From Myxococcus sp. (GTDB lineage: Bacteria; Myxococcota; Myxococcia; Myxococcales; Myxococcaceae): DNA of 35,909 nucleotides. This document shows, piece by piece, positions 1 through 9,469 of the stretch. Where the stretch lies: positions 1 through 35,909 of the forward strand of contig JACSRE010000216.1 of the NCBI GenBank assembly GCA_014879945.1. Direction: 5' to 3'. The number at the start of each line of letters is the position of its first letter. Position 1 is the stretch's first letter. The notes under the pieces are model-generated. The model worked only from the letters and a program-made list of their open reading frames with translations, was not told the origin of the DNA and made no database searches. The position numbers and the translations under genes were made by a program.

Positions 1-1
1 C

Positions 2-1966
<1,965 letters not shown>

Positions 1967-2030
1967 ACGACGAAGCGTCAGGCGCCTGATGGGCACGTTG
2001 ACGTCACGCGAGCGCGAGGCCGCGCGACTC

Positions 2031-2056
2031 GACCGAGGGCCCCCCCTCCCTCGGTC
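2031..2056. terminator. Hairpin between convergent genes
   Basis: Perfect 9-bp inverted repeat, GACCGAGGG (2031-2039) and CCCTCGGTC (2048-2056), with an 8-nt C-rich loop. It sits between the end of the tgt fusion and the stop codon of the facing gene, which it overlaps. There is no T-tract, so this is a likely bidirectional stop or mRNA 3'-end stabiliser rather than a classical Rho-independent terminator. Confidence 0.5.
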
Positions 2057-2834
2057 ACATCAACGCGATGAGGCACAACCCGGCCGCGACGATGCCTGCG
2101 CTGGCCATCGCCCAGCGGTCGAAGCGCACCGGGCCCTCCCACGCGGCGTCGCCTTCATCGGCCGACGGCTCGTCCTCCTCATCGGCCTCGAGCACCCACT
2201 TCACCTGGGGCGCCGCGCGACGCGTCGGGCCCACCTTCGGCGCGGCGACGACGACCTTCTGCGGAGCCGGCGCCGCGACCGGGCGGTGGGCGGCCACCCA
2301 CGACGAGACGGCGCTGGCGGCCGGCTCGAGGCCCATCTCGGCGAACACCGCCAGCAGCTGCCCGTCGACCTGCGCCAGACGGTAGGGGCGCTCCATCGGG
2401 TCGGCGTCGAGCAGCGTGAGCACCAGGCCGTCGAGCGCGTCGTCGATGGTGGGGTTGAAGCGGCTCGGCGGCACCAGCGCGCCACCGGAGCGCCGCGAGG
2501 CCTCGTGGTGCGAGAGGCCCGCGAAGAGCCGGTAGAAGACGCCGCCCAGGCTGTGCAGATCGGACAGCAGGTCGGGCACCGCGCCGACGCCAAGCTCCGG
2601 CGCCGCCGCGTCGGGCCGCAGCGACGGCTTCATCACCACGTGGCCGAGCACGTCCACCGAGATGGAGGCGGCGTCGAAGGGCCCCAGCGCCTGGCCGGTG
2701 GCGTGTTGATCGTCGAGCGCGCGCACCAGGCCATGCGCGAGCTGCAGCGCGGCGTCGAGCGGCATGCGGCCCTCGACGAGGAGCGCTTCGAGGCTGTGAC
2801 GGGCGACGGTCGGCAGGTGGTTGCGAGCGTTCAT
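2055..2834 (-). CDS. Degenerate kinase-like (pseudokinase) protein with C-terminal membrane anchor
   Basis: 259 residues from an ATG at 2834. Residues ~20-170 follow the layout of a Ser/Thr kinase C-lobe: a helix like 'PLDAALQLAHGLVRALDDQH', then 'DLLSDLHSLGGVFYRLFAGLSHHE' matching the SD-aLG-llYelltG region, then a helix with 'LLDADPMERP' matching the conserved 'l..dP..RP' of subdomain XI. The glycine-rich N-lobe is missing, and the HRD and DFG segments are replaced (LGPFDAAS... and MKPS), so phosphotransfer is not expected. A Pro/Ala-rich and acidic linker (~190-235) leads to a terminal hydrophobic helix (~240-259), suggesting a tail-anchored cytoplasmic sensor or scaffold. Kinase-like proteins are abundant in myxobacteria. 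The fold assignment is from pattern only; the catalytic loss is directly visible. Confidence 0.75.
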   Translation of the reverse strand: MNARNHLPTVARHSLEALLVEGRMPLDAALQLAHGLVRALDDQHATGQALGPFDAASISVDVLGHVVMKPSLRPDAAAPELGVGAVPDLLSDLHSLGGVFYRLFAGLSHHEASRRSGGALVPPSRFNPTIDDALDGLVLTLLDADPMERPYRLAQVDGQLLAVFAEMGLEPAASAVSSWVAAHRPVAAPAPQKVVVAAPKVGPTRRAAPQVKWVLEADEEDEPSADEGDAAWEGPVRFDRWAMASAGIVAAGLCLIALM

Positions 2835-2870
2835 GCGCCGTCACTTGAGCAAGCCGCTCGCCAGCTCCCG

Positions 2871-2959
2871 ATTCCGGGTGGTTCGAAGCCGTCAGCGCCG
2901 CGGGTGCCACCTCGAGAGGCCCCAATCCGGGTGTGCCGGTGCTCCGCTGCCACCTCGAG
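2871..2959 (-). promoter_or_regulatory. Duplicated A-B direct-repeat modules upstream of the pseudokinase gene
   Basis: On the minus strand the upstream region reads A-B-A-B. A is CTCGAGGTGGCA (2948-2959 and 2905-2916, identical). B is CACCCGGA(T/A)T (2924-2933 and 2871-2880). The A copies are 43 bp apart and the B copies 53 bp apart, a difference of about one helical turn. This could be a two-site operator array or the relic of a local duplication. No matching regulator is identifiable. Confidence 0.35.
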
Positions 2960-2977
2960 TGCACAGCAAGCGACTTC

Positions 2978-3529
2978 TCAGAACCGGCTCAGCCGCCGGG
3001 CCTTCTCGAGCATGCGGCGCAGGGGCGCTTCGTCGGCGCGGGCCAGCGCGTCCTCCCACGAGAGCCACTGCGCGCCGTGCGACTCGTTCGGGTCGTGGGC
3101 CAACGCCTCGGGGTTCGCGGCGACCACCAGGTAGCGCACGTCGAGGTGGCGGTGCTCCGGGTCTGCCTTGCGCGCGGGGATGACGTGCACGTCGACGTCG
3201 AGCGGGCGCGGCGCGGCGTGATGGAGCGACACCTCGAGCCCGGTCTCTTCTCGGGCTTCGCGCAGCGCCGTCGTCTCCATCGCGCCCAGGTCGGCGGCGT
3301 CGGCGTGGCCGCCCGGCTGCAACCAGCGCTGCAGCTTGGCGTGCAGCACCAGGCACACCCGCGCGCCGTCGGGCGTCACCACCACCGCGCTGCCGGTGAA
3401 GTGCGCCGGCCACTGCGCTCGGGAGAAGGGCTCGGCGAGGCTGGTGGCGAAGTCGCGCATGGCGCCGAGGTCGGCGCGCTCCTTCTCGTCTTCGGGGTGG
3501 TGCGCTGCGAGCAGCTCGATGAGGGTCAT
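2978..3529 (-). CDS. Nudix hydrolase
   Basis: 183 residues. The Nudix signature spans residues ~93-120: PGGHADAADL followed by ALREAREETGLEV, with REAREE supplying the metal-binding glutamates. Between the GG and the RE the box is longer than the textbook G-x5-E-x7-RE spacing, as in many 'GGH(A/V)D' Nudix proteins. Nudix enzymes cleave X-linked nucleoside diphosphates; the substrate cannot be read from the sequence. The N-terminal ~45 residues ([20 protein letters not shown]...) form an amphipathic lead-in common in this subfamily. The start ATG at 3529 overlaps the stop of the upstream small gene as ATGA (3526-3529), so the two are translationally coupled and in one operon. Confidence 0.9.
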   Translation of the reverse strand: MTLIELLAAHHPEDEKERADLGAMRDFATSLAEPFSRAQWPAHFTGSAVVVTPDGARVCLVLHAKLQRWLQPGGHADAADLGAMETTALREAREETGLEVSLHHAAPRPLDVDVHVIPARKADPEHRHLDVRYLVVAANPEALAHDPNESHGAQWLSWEDALARADEAPLRRMLEKARRLSRF

Positions 3530-3864
3530 GGTGACAGGGGCAAGGGAATGACGCGGAGCGACTGGTCGGTGGGGGCTGCGAAGAAGAGAAAGTCGCGGCT
3601 GGCTCCACGAGGGAAGGGCGGGAGCACCGTGAAGGTCGGCCCCTCGGCCGTCGCGCTGAGCAGCACGGTTCGAACCGTCGCCGCGGTGGTGCCCGAGAAG
3701 AGGAGCGCCGGCAGCGCTCCGCCGACGTCCGCAGAGGTCGTGCTGAGGGTGAGCCCTCTGGGCAGCGGAACGGTGAGCGCCTCTCGCTGGTCGGTGTCCA
3801 CCGGCCGACGCAGCCCGATGACGAGGGTGGCAGCAGCGCGACGACGAGGTGCTTCACGGCCCAC
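3526..3864 (-). CDS. Small envelope protein, probably carrying a frameshift near its N-terminus
   Basis: The open frame runs 112 codons from GTG 3864 and overlaps the Nudix start by 4 nt (ATGA). Codons after about number 13 have high G/C third positions and read as a plausible beta-rich protein ending [10 protein letters not shown]. The first ~12 codons of this frame ([12 protein letters not shown]) have poor third positions and a basic, unlikely N-terminus. In the next frame a GTG at 3857, 6 nt after an AGAGG ribosome site, begins MKHLVVALL with excellent codon usage. One extra base near 3830 would join the halves into [20 protein letters not shown], a convincing membrane anchor or signal segment. 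Either an assembly error or a real one-base deletion is likely. No family is recognised; the product is probably a periplasmic or anchored partner of unknown role. Confidence 0.5.
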   Translation of the reverse strand: MGREAPRRRAAATLVIGLRRPVDTDQREALTVPLPRGLTLSTTSADVGGALPALLFSGTTAATVRTVLLSATAEGPTFTVLPPFPRGASRDFLFFAAPTDQSLRVIPLPLSP

Positions 3865-3868
3865 CTCT
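3864..3868 (-). promoter_or_regulatory. Ribosome binding site favouring the GTG 3857 start
   Basis: AGAGG on the minus strand ends 6 nt before GTG 3857 and overlaps the alternative GTG 3864. It therefore supports initiation at 3857, in the other frame from the downstream body of the gene. Confidence 0.5.
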
Positions 3869-3935
3869 TAGCCGGAGCGCTCGGCGCCGCGCGACGCCCA
3901 TCGCGTCTCGAACGGCCCACGCTATGGTGCCGCCC

Positions 3936-5351
3936 ATGGCGCGAGTGCTGGTCATCGACGACAACGACACCATGCGCGAGGGCATGGCCGTCACGCTCAA
4001 GAAGGCCGGGCACGAGGTGCTCGCGTTTCGCAACGGCCTCGAGGGCGTCGCCGGGTTTCAAGCGAAGGGCGCCGACGTGGTGGTGACCGACCTGAAGATG
4101 GAGGCCATGGACGGCCTCGAGGTCGTCAAGCAGGTCAAGGCGCACGAGCCGGCCGTGGTGGTGCTGGTGGTGACGGCGTTCGGCTCCATCGAGACGGCCG
4201 TCGAGGCGATGCGCAACGGCGCCTCGGACTTCATCCAGAAGCCGTTCCCGCCCGACCTCCTGCGCGCGAAGGTCGACGCGGCGCTCGAGCTGTCACGCAC
4301 CCGCCAGCGCGTCACCCGGCTCGAGGCCGTCACCGAGGCGCTCTCGAGCGACCTCGCCGAGGCGCGCGGCACCCACCTCATCGGCGACTCCGAGCCGATG
4401 CAGAAGCTCAACGTCGCCATTCGCCGCACCGCGGCCACCGACGCCACCGTCATCGTGCACGGCGAGTCGGGCACCGGCAAAGAGCTGGTCGCGCGCATGC
4501 TGCACGAGCTGTCGCCACGACGGGCGAAGCCCTTCGTGAGCACCCACTGCGCCGCGCTGGCCGAGACCCTGCTCGAGAGCGAGCTGTTCGGCCACGAGCG
4601 CGGCAGCTTCACCGGCGCGGTCAAGCGCAAGCTGGGCCGCTTCGAGCTCGCCGACGGGGGCACGCTCTTCCTCGACGAGATCGGTGAGATCAGCGCGTCG
4701 GTGCAGACCAAGCTCCTGCGCGTGCTGCAGGAGCGCGAGATCCAGCGCGTCGGCGGAGAAGAGACGGTGAAGGTCGACGTGCGCGTGGTGTGCGCGACCC
4801 ACCGAGACCTCAAGGCCGAGGTCGCCGCCGGGCGGTTCCGCGAAGACCTCTACTACCGGCTCAACGTGGTGCCCCTGGTGGTGCCGCCGTTGCGCGAGCG
4901 CCCCGAGGACCTGCCCGTGCTGGCGCGGCACTTCGTCGCCAAGCACGGCCCGCGCATCAACCCCCAGGTGAAGGGGCTGACCGCCGACGCGCTCTCGGCC
5001 CTCAACCGCTACGCCTGGCCCGGCAACGTGCGCGAGCTCGAGAACGCCATCGAGCAGTCGCTGGTCTTCTCCGAGGGCACGCTGCTGGAAGAGAAGGAGC
5101 TGCCCGCCTTCCTCCAGAGCGCCGCGACGCGGGTGGCGCAGACGCCCGGCGGGCTGCCGATTCCCCACGGCGATCGCCCGCTGCCCGACATCCTCGAGGA
5201 CCTCGAGCGACAGCTCATCGAGCGCGCCTACGAGAAGGCGAAGCACGTGAAGACCGAGACCGCGCGGCTGCTGGGCATCAAGACCAGCGCGCTCTATTAC
5301 AAGCTCGAGAAGTACGGGTTCATTCAGAAGGGCGAGACGCCCGAGTCGTGA
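3936..5351 (+). CDS. NtrC-family sigma-54-dependent response regulator
   Basis: 471 residues from ATG 3936 (MARVLVIDD), which places the receiver domain at the very N-terminus; upstream in-frame codons lack receiver character. Receiver ~1-120: acidic pair D8/D9, phospho-acceptor D52, T in VVTAFGS, K in IQKPF. AAA+ domain ~145-380: Walker A GESGTGKE (176-183), sigma-54 contact loop GSFTGA (223-228, with Ser where most family members have GAFTGA), Walker B LFLDEI (D247/E248) and an RPED segment. C-terminal Fis-type helix-turn-helix ~430-465 ([20 protein letters not shown]). It activates sigma-54 promoters once phosphorylated; no partner histidine kinase is adjacent. No clear Shine-Dalgarno sequence precedes the start. 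Confidence 0.95.
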   Translation: MARVLVIDDNDTMREGMAVTLKKAGHEVLAFRNGLEGVAGFQAKGADVVVTDLKMEAMDGLEVVKQVKAHEPAVVVLVVTAFGSIETAVEAMRNGASDFIQKPFPPDLLRAKVDAALELSRTRQRVTRLEAVTEALSSDLAEARGTHLIGDSEPMQKLNVAIRRTAATDATVIVHGESGTGKELVARMLHELSPRRAKPFVSTHCAALAETLLESELFGHERGSFTGAVKRKLGRFELADGGTLFLDEIGEISASVQTKLLRVLQEREIQRVGGEETVKVDVRVVCATHRDLKAEVAAGRFREDLYYRLNVVPLVVPPLRERPEDLPVLARHFVAKHGPRINPQVKGLTADALSALNRYAWPGNVRELENAIEQSLVFSEGTLLEEKELPAFLQSAATRVAQTPGGLPIPHGDRPLPDILEDLERQLIERAYEKAKHVKTETARLLGIKTSALYYKLEKYGFIQKGETPES

Positions 5352-5374
5352 CGCCCCGTCGCCAGGTCCTCTCC

Positions 5375-6610
5375 ATGCGCACCTTCCTGCTCTCGCTGCT
5401 CCTCGTCGCCGTCACCGTCGCCGCGCGGCCGAAGTCCACCTTCATCGAGATTCGCTCCCTGCCCTCGTCGGTGAAGGGCCTGGCCGCCATCGTCGAGAAG
5501 GAGAAGCCCAGCGACTTCCGCAAGCAGGCGCTGTGGGCGATGGAGGCGAAGCTGCGCGAGAAGGGCGAGCCGCTCACCGACCCCGAGGCCGTCGACGCGC
5601 TGGTGGACGAGACGCTCAGGCGGGTGCTCGACGACATGGCCAGCGCCTCTGACATCTACAAGTGGGAGGGCGACGACGCGCCCCGTGGAGACCTGCTCAT
5701 TCGCGAGCACCTCTACGTGCTGCCGGGGCGCACCAGCGCCAGCTTCTCGAAGACGTACACCGTCAGGCCCATGGGCAAGCGCATCGACGGCGCCTACCGG
5801 AACACCAACTGCACCCTGAAGGTGTCGGTCGCGAAGAGCGCGGCCGAGTGGTTCACCCACGTCGACACCAGGGGCTGGGGCGTGGCCCTCGACCCCATTC
5901 GGGCCACCGACGGCGTCGCGCGCGTCGTGCTGCGGTTCCTCTCGAAGGCCGGCACCGAGCCCGCCTCGGCACGACACGAGCGCCCGGTGTGGGTCGGCTT
6001 CTTCAGGCAAGAGGCGGTGGGCGGGCCGTGGCTCCCGGTGCTGTTCGAGCCCGCGGGCGCGAAGCTGCAGCGCGACCAGGAGACGACCCTGCTGCCAGCG
6101 GACCCGAAGGAGAAGCTGACCGACGCGATGAAGCAGCACCTCTTCGCCGTGCGCGTGGGCGACCTGGCGCTGATGAACCCGAACCGCTCCACCCTCCACG
6201 AGGCCGAAGCGCGATGGACCTCGCTCAACGGCCTCTCGGGCTCCGTCGTCGATGCGAAGAACATCGGCTGGCTCGATGTGCTGCGGATGGATGACGACGC
6301 CCTGGTGCGCGCGGCCGGGGTGCTGAAGATCGTCTCGCTCGGCGGCACCGTCACCACCGACGAGCTCGTCGACGTCATCTCCAACGTCAAGCAGGCGCGG
6401 GTGCAGGCCGAGGCGCTGCTGGCGCTGACGAAGCTCCTCGACGCCAGCGCCGAGGCGCCCACCGACGAAGACAAGGCCGTGCTGACGCGGCTGGGCGGCG
6501 CGGGCGAGCTCAAGCTGCTGGGCACCGTCGCGCGCCTGAAGTCCGGCGCCGTCACCAGGCTCTACAAGAAGGGCCCGAAGGGGTGGGACCCGGTGGTGCC
6601 GAAGAGATGA
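5375..6610 (+). CDS. Secreted protein of unknown function
   Basis: 411 residues beginning with a clear signal peptide (MRTFLLSLLLVAVTVAA, cleavage after ~17). An alternative GTG at 5348 overlaps the stop of the sigma-54 activator gene (GTGA) but would put nine polar residues before the signal, so ATG 5375 is preferred. The mature protein has a mixed charged N-terminal part (~20-100), a central beta-rich part (~105-255), and a C-terminal helical part (~290-390) with two or three HEAT-like helix pairs (DALVRAAGVLKIVSLGG, VQAEALLALTKLLDAS). I do not recognise a named family. It ends ATGA into the acetyltransferase gene, so these genes are probably co-transcribed. Confidence 0.75.
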   Translation: MRTFLLSLLLVAVTVAARPKSTFIEIRSLPSSVKGLAAIVEKEKPSDFRKQALWAMEAKLREKGEPLTDPEAVDALVDETLRRVLDDMASASDIYKWEGDDAPRGDLLIREHLYVLPGRTSASFSKTYTVRPMGKRIDGAYRNTNCTLKVSVAKSAAEWFTHVDTRGWGVALDPIRATDGVARVVLRFLSKAGTEPASARHERPVWVGFFRQEAVGGPWLPVLFEPAGAKLQRDQETTLLPADPKEKLTDAMKQHLFAVRVGDLALMNPNRSTLHEAEARWTSLNGLSGSVVDAKNIGWLDVLRMDDDALVRAAGVLKIVSLGGTVTTDELVDVISNVKQARVQAEALLALTKLLDASAEAPTDEDKAVLTRLGGAGELKLLGTVARLKSGAVTRLYKKGPKGWDPVVPKR

Positions 6611-7062
6611 GCGAGCCTGCGTTTCTGTGGCTGCCCTTCGACCGGCTCACGCCGCGCCAGGTGCACGACGTGCTCCAGCTGCGCCAGCGCGTCTTCGTGG
6701 TGGAGCAGCGCTGCCCCTACCTCGACGCCGACGGCCTCGACCCGAAGTGCTGGCACGGCCTGGGCACCCGCGCCGATGGAACGCTGGTGGCGACCGCCCG
6801 CCTGGTGCCGCCGGGGGTGGTGTACGAAGAGCCCGCCATCGGTCGGGTGGCGTCGGCTCCCGACGTGCGCAGGCGCGGCTTCGGCCGCCAGCTCATGAAC
6901 GAGGCGGTGCGCGAGGTGCGGCGGCTCTACCCCGGCCAGGGCATTCGCATCGGCGCCCAGCGCTACCTCGAGAAGTTCTACGGCTCCCTGGGCTTCGTGC
7001 CCGTCGGTGAGCCGTACCTGGAAGACGACATCCCCCACATCCACATGCTGCGGCCCTGGTGA
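6607..7062 (+). CDS. elaA: ElaA-like GNAT family N-acetyltransferase
   Basis: 151 residues; ATG 6607 overlaps the preceding stop (ATGA), so translation is coupled. The sequence has the full ElaA pattern: W near residue 8, LRQRVFVVEQ.CPY.DADGLD (~28-48), VATARL, IGRVASAPDVRRRGFGRQLMNEA (acetyl-CoA loop RRRGFGRQL, ~82-90), IGAQRYLEKFYGSLGF (~117-132) and the terminal EDDIPHIHM. These proteins are small cytoplasmic acetyltransferases whose physiological acceptor is not established. Length matches the family. Confidence 0.92.
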   Translation: MSEPAFLWLPFDRLTPRQVHDVLQLRQRVFVVEQRCPYLDADGLDPKCWHGLGTRADGTLVATARLVPPGVVYEEPAIGRVASAPDVRRRGFGRQLMNEAVREVRRLYPGQGIRIGAQRYLEKFYGSLGFVPVGEPYLEDDIPHIHMLRPW

Positions 7063-7072
7063 CGCGCGCGCC

Positions 7073-8380
7073 TCAGCCCGCCCAGTAGGCCTCGTCGTCG
7101 AGCCCCTCTTCGCGCTCCGGCAGCCCGCGGGTGAGTCGCGGTGAGGCCTGCGCCAGCACCTCGTAGCTGACGCGGTTGGCGTAGCGGCAGATCTGGCTCA
7201 TCGACGAGTAGGTGAGGAACTCGCGCACGTGCTTGGCCGAGTTGGGCACCCGCGCGCGGTGGTACCCGTTGGCTGACATGTCGTGGAGCAGCGCCGCCAG
7301 GGCCGCGTCGCCCGCCCCGTTGGTGCTGGTGATCTGCTCGGGGCCGCCATGGTACGGCGCGATGTGCGCGTACACCTTGACCGGCGTGGTGCACGCCTTG
7401 CGCAGCATCGGCCGGCTGAACTCGTAGCGGTTGAACTCGGCGATGGCGCCCGGCAGCAGCGGGTAGCGGGTCTCGCGCTTGATGTCGTCGTCGGTGTAGC
7501 CCGCCAGGTAGAGCCCGGTCGGCCCCGCGGTGCACAGCACCAGGTCGGCCCAGTCGAGCGCGCGCTCACACGCCAGCAGCGGGTCGTCGAGGCCGGTGAG
7601 CGCCGCGCCCTCTTCTTCGTTCATCGCCACCACGTCGACGTTCTCTTCGATGAAGGTGCGCCAGAACCCGGGCCGCTCGGCGATGACGAAGCGCGTGCCC
7701 AGCGTCAGCACCACCGGCACCCCGCGGGCGTGGGCGAGCTCGATGGCGCGCGCGGTGGCCTGCGGCATCGGGTCGTCGGCCTCGCACCGCAACAGGTACG
7801 CCGACAGCACCAGGCACGAGGCGTCTTCGAAGATGCCGGGAGGCACGCTCTCGGGCTCGAGCCCGTTCATCTCGCCGGCGCTGATGGCGAAGGTGCGCTC
7901 TCCGTCGGGCGTCACCAGGGCGAAGCAGCGGCCGATGGGCCCGTCGACCGGCTGCAGGTGATCGAGGTTCACCCGGCTCGAGGTGTTCGACAGGTAGCGG
8001 TACCCCGAGGTGCCCACCCGAATCGACTCGCTCATCACTCCCAGGAGGATCGACGCGTCGTCGGCCAGCAGCGAGTAGTTGTGCAGGGTGTTGCCGATGG
8101 TGCCCCCGGCGAACTCGTACGAGATGCGCTTGCTCGTCAGCAGCTCGTCGTAGAGCCGCGCCGCGACGTCGTCGGGGATGATGGTCGAGGCGCCCTTCGC
8201 CAGGCCGTACTGCGCGAGCAGCTCCAGCGGAACGCGCGCGTCGATGTCCACCAGGGTCTGATCGATGCCCACCACGTGGGTCTTCTTCTTTCGATCGTCG
8301 AGCCCTGAGCGCTGCAGCAGGGGGTCACGGGCCGAGACGGGGAAGTAGTGCTTGTGCTTGCGACGACCGGGGAAACGCAG
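7073..8380 (-). CDS. gsk: Inosine-guanosine kinase (PfkB family), CTG start
   Basis: Phosphorylates guanosine and inosine to GMP and IMP with ATP (purine salvage, cytoplasm). The body matches E. coli Gsk almost throughout: VVGIDQTLVDI, AGGTIGNTLHNYSLLADD, YLSNTSSR, VDGPIGRCF, NTNGAGD-type catalytic loop STNGAGDAALAALLHD (base D358) and the C-terminal SPRLTRGLPERE. The first conventional start, GTG 8275, would delete the conserved N-terminus. Reading upstream in frame gives LRFPGRRKHKHYFPVSARDP before position 8275, aligning with the E. coli N-terminus (MKFPGKRKSKHYFPV, from memory). Between the in-frame TGA (8411-8413) and this segment the only plausible initiator is CTG at 8378-8380, with GAGG 6 nt before it. 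That gives 435 residues, about the E. coli length. The gene lies 30 nt after a lipoprotein gene on the same strand. Confidence 0.93.
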   Translation of the reverse strand: MRFPGRRKHKHYFPVSARDPLLQRSGLDDRKKKTHVVGIDQTLVDIDARVPLELLAQYGLAKGASTIIPDDVAARLYDELLTSKRISYEFAGGTIGNTLHNYSLLADDASILLGVMSESIRVGTSGYRYLSNTSSRVNLDHLQPVDGPIGRCFALVTPDGERTFAISAGEMNGLEPESVPPGIFEDASCLVLSAYLLRCEADDPMPQATARAIELAHARGVPVVLTLGTRFVIAERPGFWRTFIEENVDVVAMNEEEGAALTGLDDPLLACERALDWADLVLCTAGPTGLYLAGYTDDDIKRETRYPLLPGAIAEFNRYEFSRPMLRKACTTPVKVYAHIAPYHGGPEQITSTNGAGDAALAALLHDMSANGYHRARVPNSAKHVREFLTYSSMSQICRYANRVSYEVLAQASPRLTRGLPEREEGLDDEAYWAG

Positions 8381-8385
8381 GGGCG

Positions 8386-8391
8386 ACCTCG
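8386..8391 (-). promoter_or_regulatory. Ribosome binding site for the CTG start of gsk
   Basis: CGAGGT on the minus strand; its GAGG core (8387-8390) ends 6 nt before CTG 8380. No ATG, GTG or TTG exists in frame between the upstream stop and this codon. Confidence 0.6.
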
Positions 8392-8410
8392 TGGAGAGGC
8401 CGCCACCGTA

Positions 8411-9172
8411 TCAACCCGGCCTGGGGATGCGACGGCTTGACTGCGCCCGCGCGTCGCTGCGCGCAGGCAGCTCGAGCGTCGAGCTCTCATCGACCGTCAC
8501 GCTGCGCAGCCGTGGCTCGCCCCGCAGCTCCAGGCGGCTGCTGCGCGTCGCCGACCCCCGGACCGCCTCGGCCGCCGTCACCGTCACGCTCGAGAGCTCG
8601 GTCGCCTTCACCAACGCGACGCGCGCCGCCAGGGCGCCGAGCGTCACCGCGCCCACGTCGGCGGCGCTCGCCTCGACCGCTCTCACCACGCCGGCCGCGT
8701 CCACGGTGCCGCCCCCCCGCGCGTCCACCACCAGCCAGTCGCCGTCGACGCCGTTGGCCAGCACCCGGGCGCCCGCCTTCGCCTCGAGGGACAGGCGGCC
8801 GCCCCGCAGGCCGTTGGTCGTCACCACGGCGCCGTCCGAGGCGGACACGGCGGTGAGGCCGCCCGTGGTGACGGTGACGTGCAGTGGCACCGCGGGTGAG
8901 AGCCCCGTGGCGTCGAGGCTCAGCGTCTGCCCCTCCACCTCGCGGCGGAGCGCGCCGATCAGGTTGGCGTCGCCCTCTACCCGCAGCGACGGCTCGAACC
9001 CCGGGCCGACCAACACCCGCACGCTCACCGGCCCCGCGACGACCAGCCGCCGCACCGCGGGCGCCGGCCACTGCCGCTCGGCCGGTACGCCGTTGCCAGC
9101 GCGCGGCTCCACGGGCTGGCAGGCGGTCAGCCAGGCGGTGAAGAGGAGCAGCGGGCAGAGCAGGGTGCGCAT
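8411..9172 (-). CDS. Lipoprotein with GIN/DUF2807-like beta-solenoid domain
   Basis: 253 residues from ATG 9172. The lipoprotein signal is MRTLLCPLLLFTAWLTAC with lipobox LTAC (C18). An upstream in-frame extension exists but adds ~85 unlikely residues before the signal, so it was rejected. Residues ~48-235 show short repeating beta-strand units rich in V, T, A, G and S ('VRRLVVAGPVSVRVLVG', 'LRVEGDANLIGALRREVEGQTL', then repeated 'VTVTTGGLTAVSASDGA'-like turns). This matches the DUF2807 'head GIN' family of secreted right-handed beta-solenoids, often called putative auto-transporter adhesins; the function is not established. The stop lies 30 nt upstream of the gsk CTG, so the two genes probably share a transcript. 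Confidence 0.85.
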   Translation of the reverse strand: MRTLLCPLLLFTAWLTACQPVEPRAGNGVPAERQWPAPAVRRLVVAGPVSVRVLVGPGFEPSLRVEGDANLIGALRREVEGQTLSLDATGLSPAVPLHVTVTTGGLTAVSASDGAVVTTNGLRGGRLSLEAKAGARVLANGVDGDWLVVDARGGGTVDAAGVVRAVEASAADVGAVTLGALAARVALVKATELSSVTVTAAEAVRGSATRSSRLELRGEPRLRSVTVDESSTLELPARSDARAQSSRRIPRPG

Positions 9173-9341
9173 CGAGGAGAGCTTCCACGGCGTTGGGTGC
9201 CGGGGCCGTCGCAAGCGATCACACCAGTGCACACCCGGGGCCCCTGTCCTCCCGCAAAGGACGGCGCTTTCTCGGGTCTCGAGCGACGCCCGCCAGACCG
9301 AAACGCTTAGGGTACACCTGAGACCAGGAAGCGACACCCGT

Positions 9342-9430
9342 TGGGAGCCTCGATGCTCCCAGTGCTCACCGCCGCGCTTTGCAGACGCCCGTTCTCCCCG
9401 GGCAATGGGCGCGGCTTGTTCCGGCACAAG
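9342..9430 (+). ncRNA. Candidate structured leader with three consecutive hairpins
   Basis: Upstream of the start at 9470 lie three hairpins in series: TGGGAGC/GCTCCCA (9342-9348 and 9355-9361, 6-nt loop), CGCCCGTT/AATGGGCG (9386-9393 and 9404-9411, one G-U pair, 10-nt loop), and CTTGT/ACAAG (9415-9419 and 9426-9430). They are followed by a CGGAG ribosome site. No known riboswitch class is recognised. It may be a regulatory leader or only GC-rich structure. Confidence 0.35.
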
Positions 9431-9469
9431 GGTTGCTCTGCGTCAGGTCGCCCTCCACCGGAGCTGCGA

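Noticed and set aside
2902-2919. Sigma-54 promoter (TGGCAC with GC 12 bp on) within the repeat upstream of the pseudokinase gene
   Set aside because: The GG and GC elements are spaced correctly in one copy, but the -12 element lacks TT and the second copy does not fit.
8411-9427. Longer version of the GIN-domain lipoprotein starting near 9427
   Set aside because: It would place ~85 basic, atypical residues before a clear lipoprotein signal and overlap the hairpin leader of the divergent operon.
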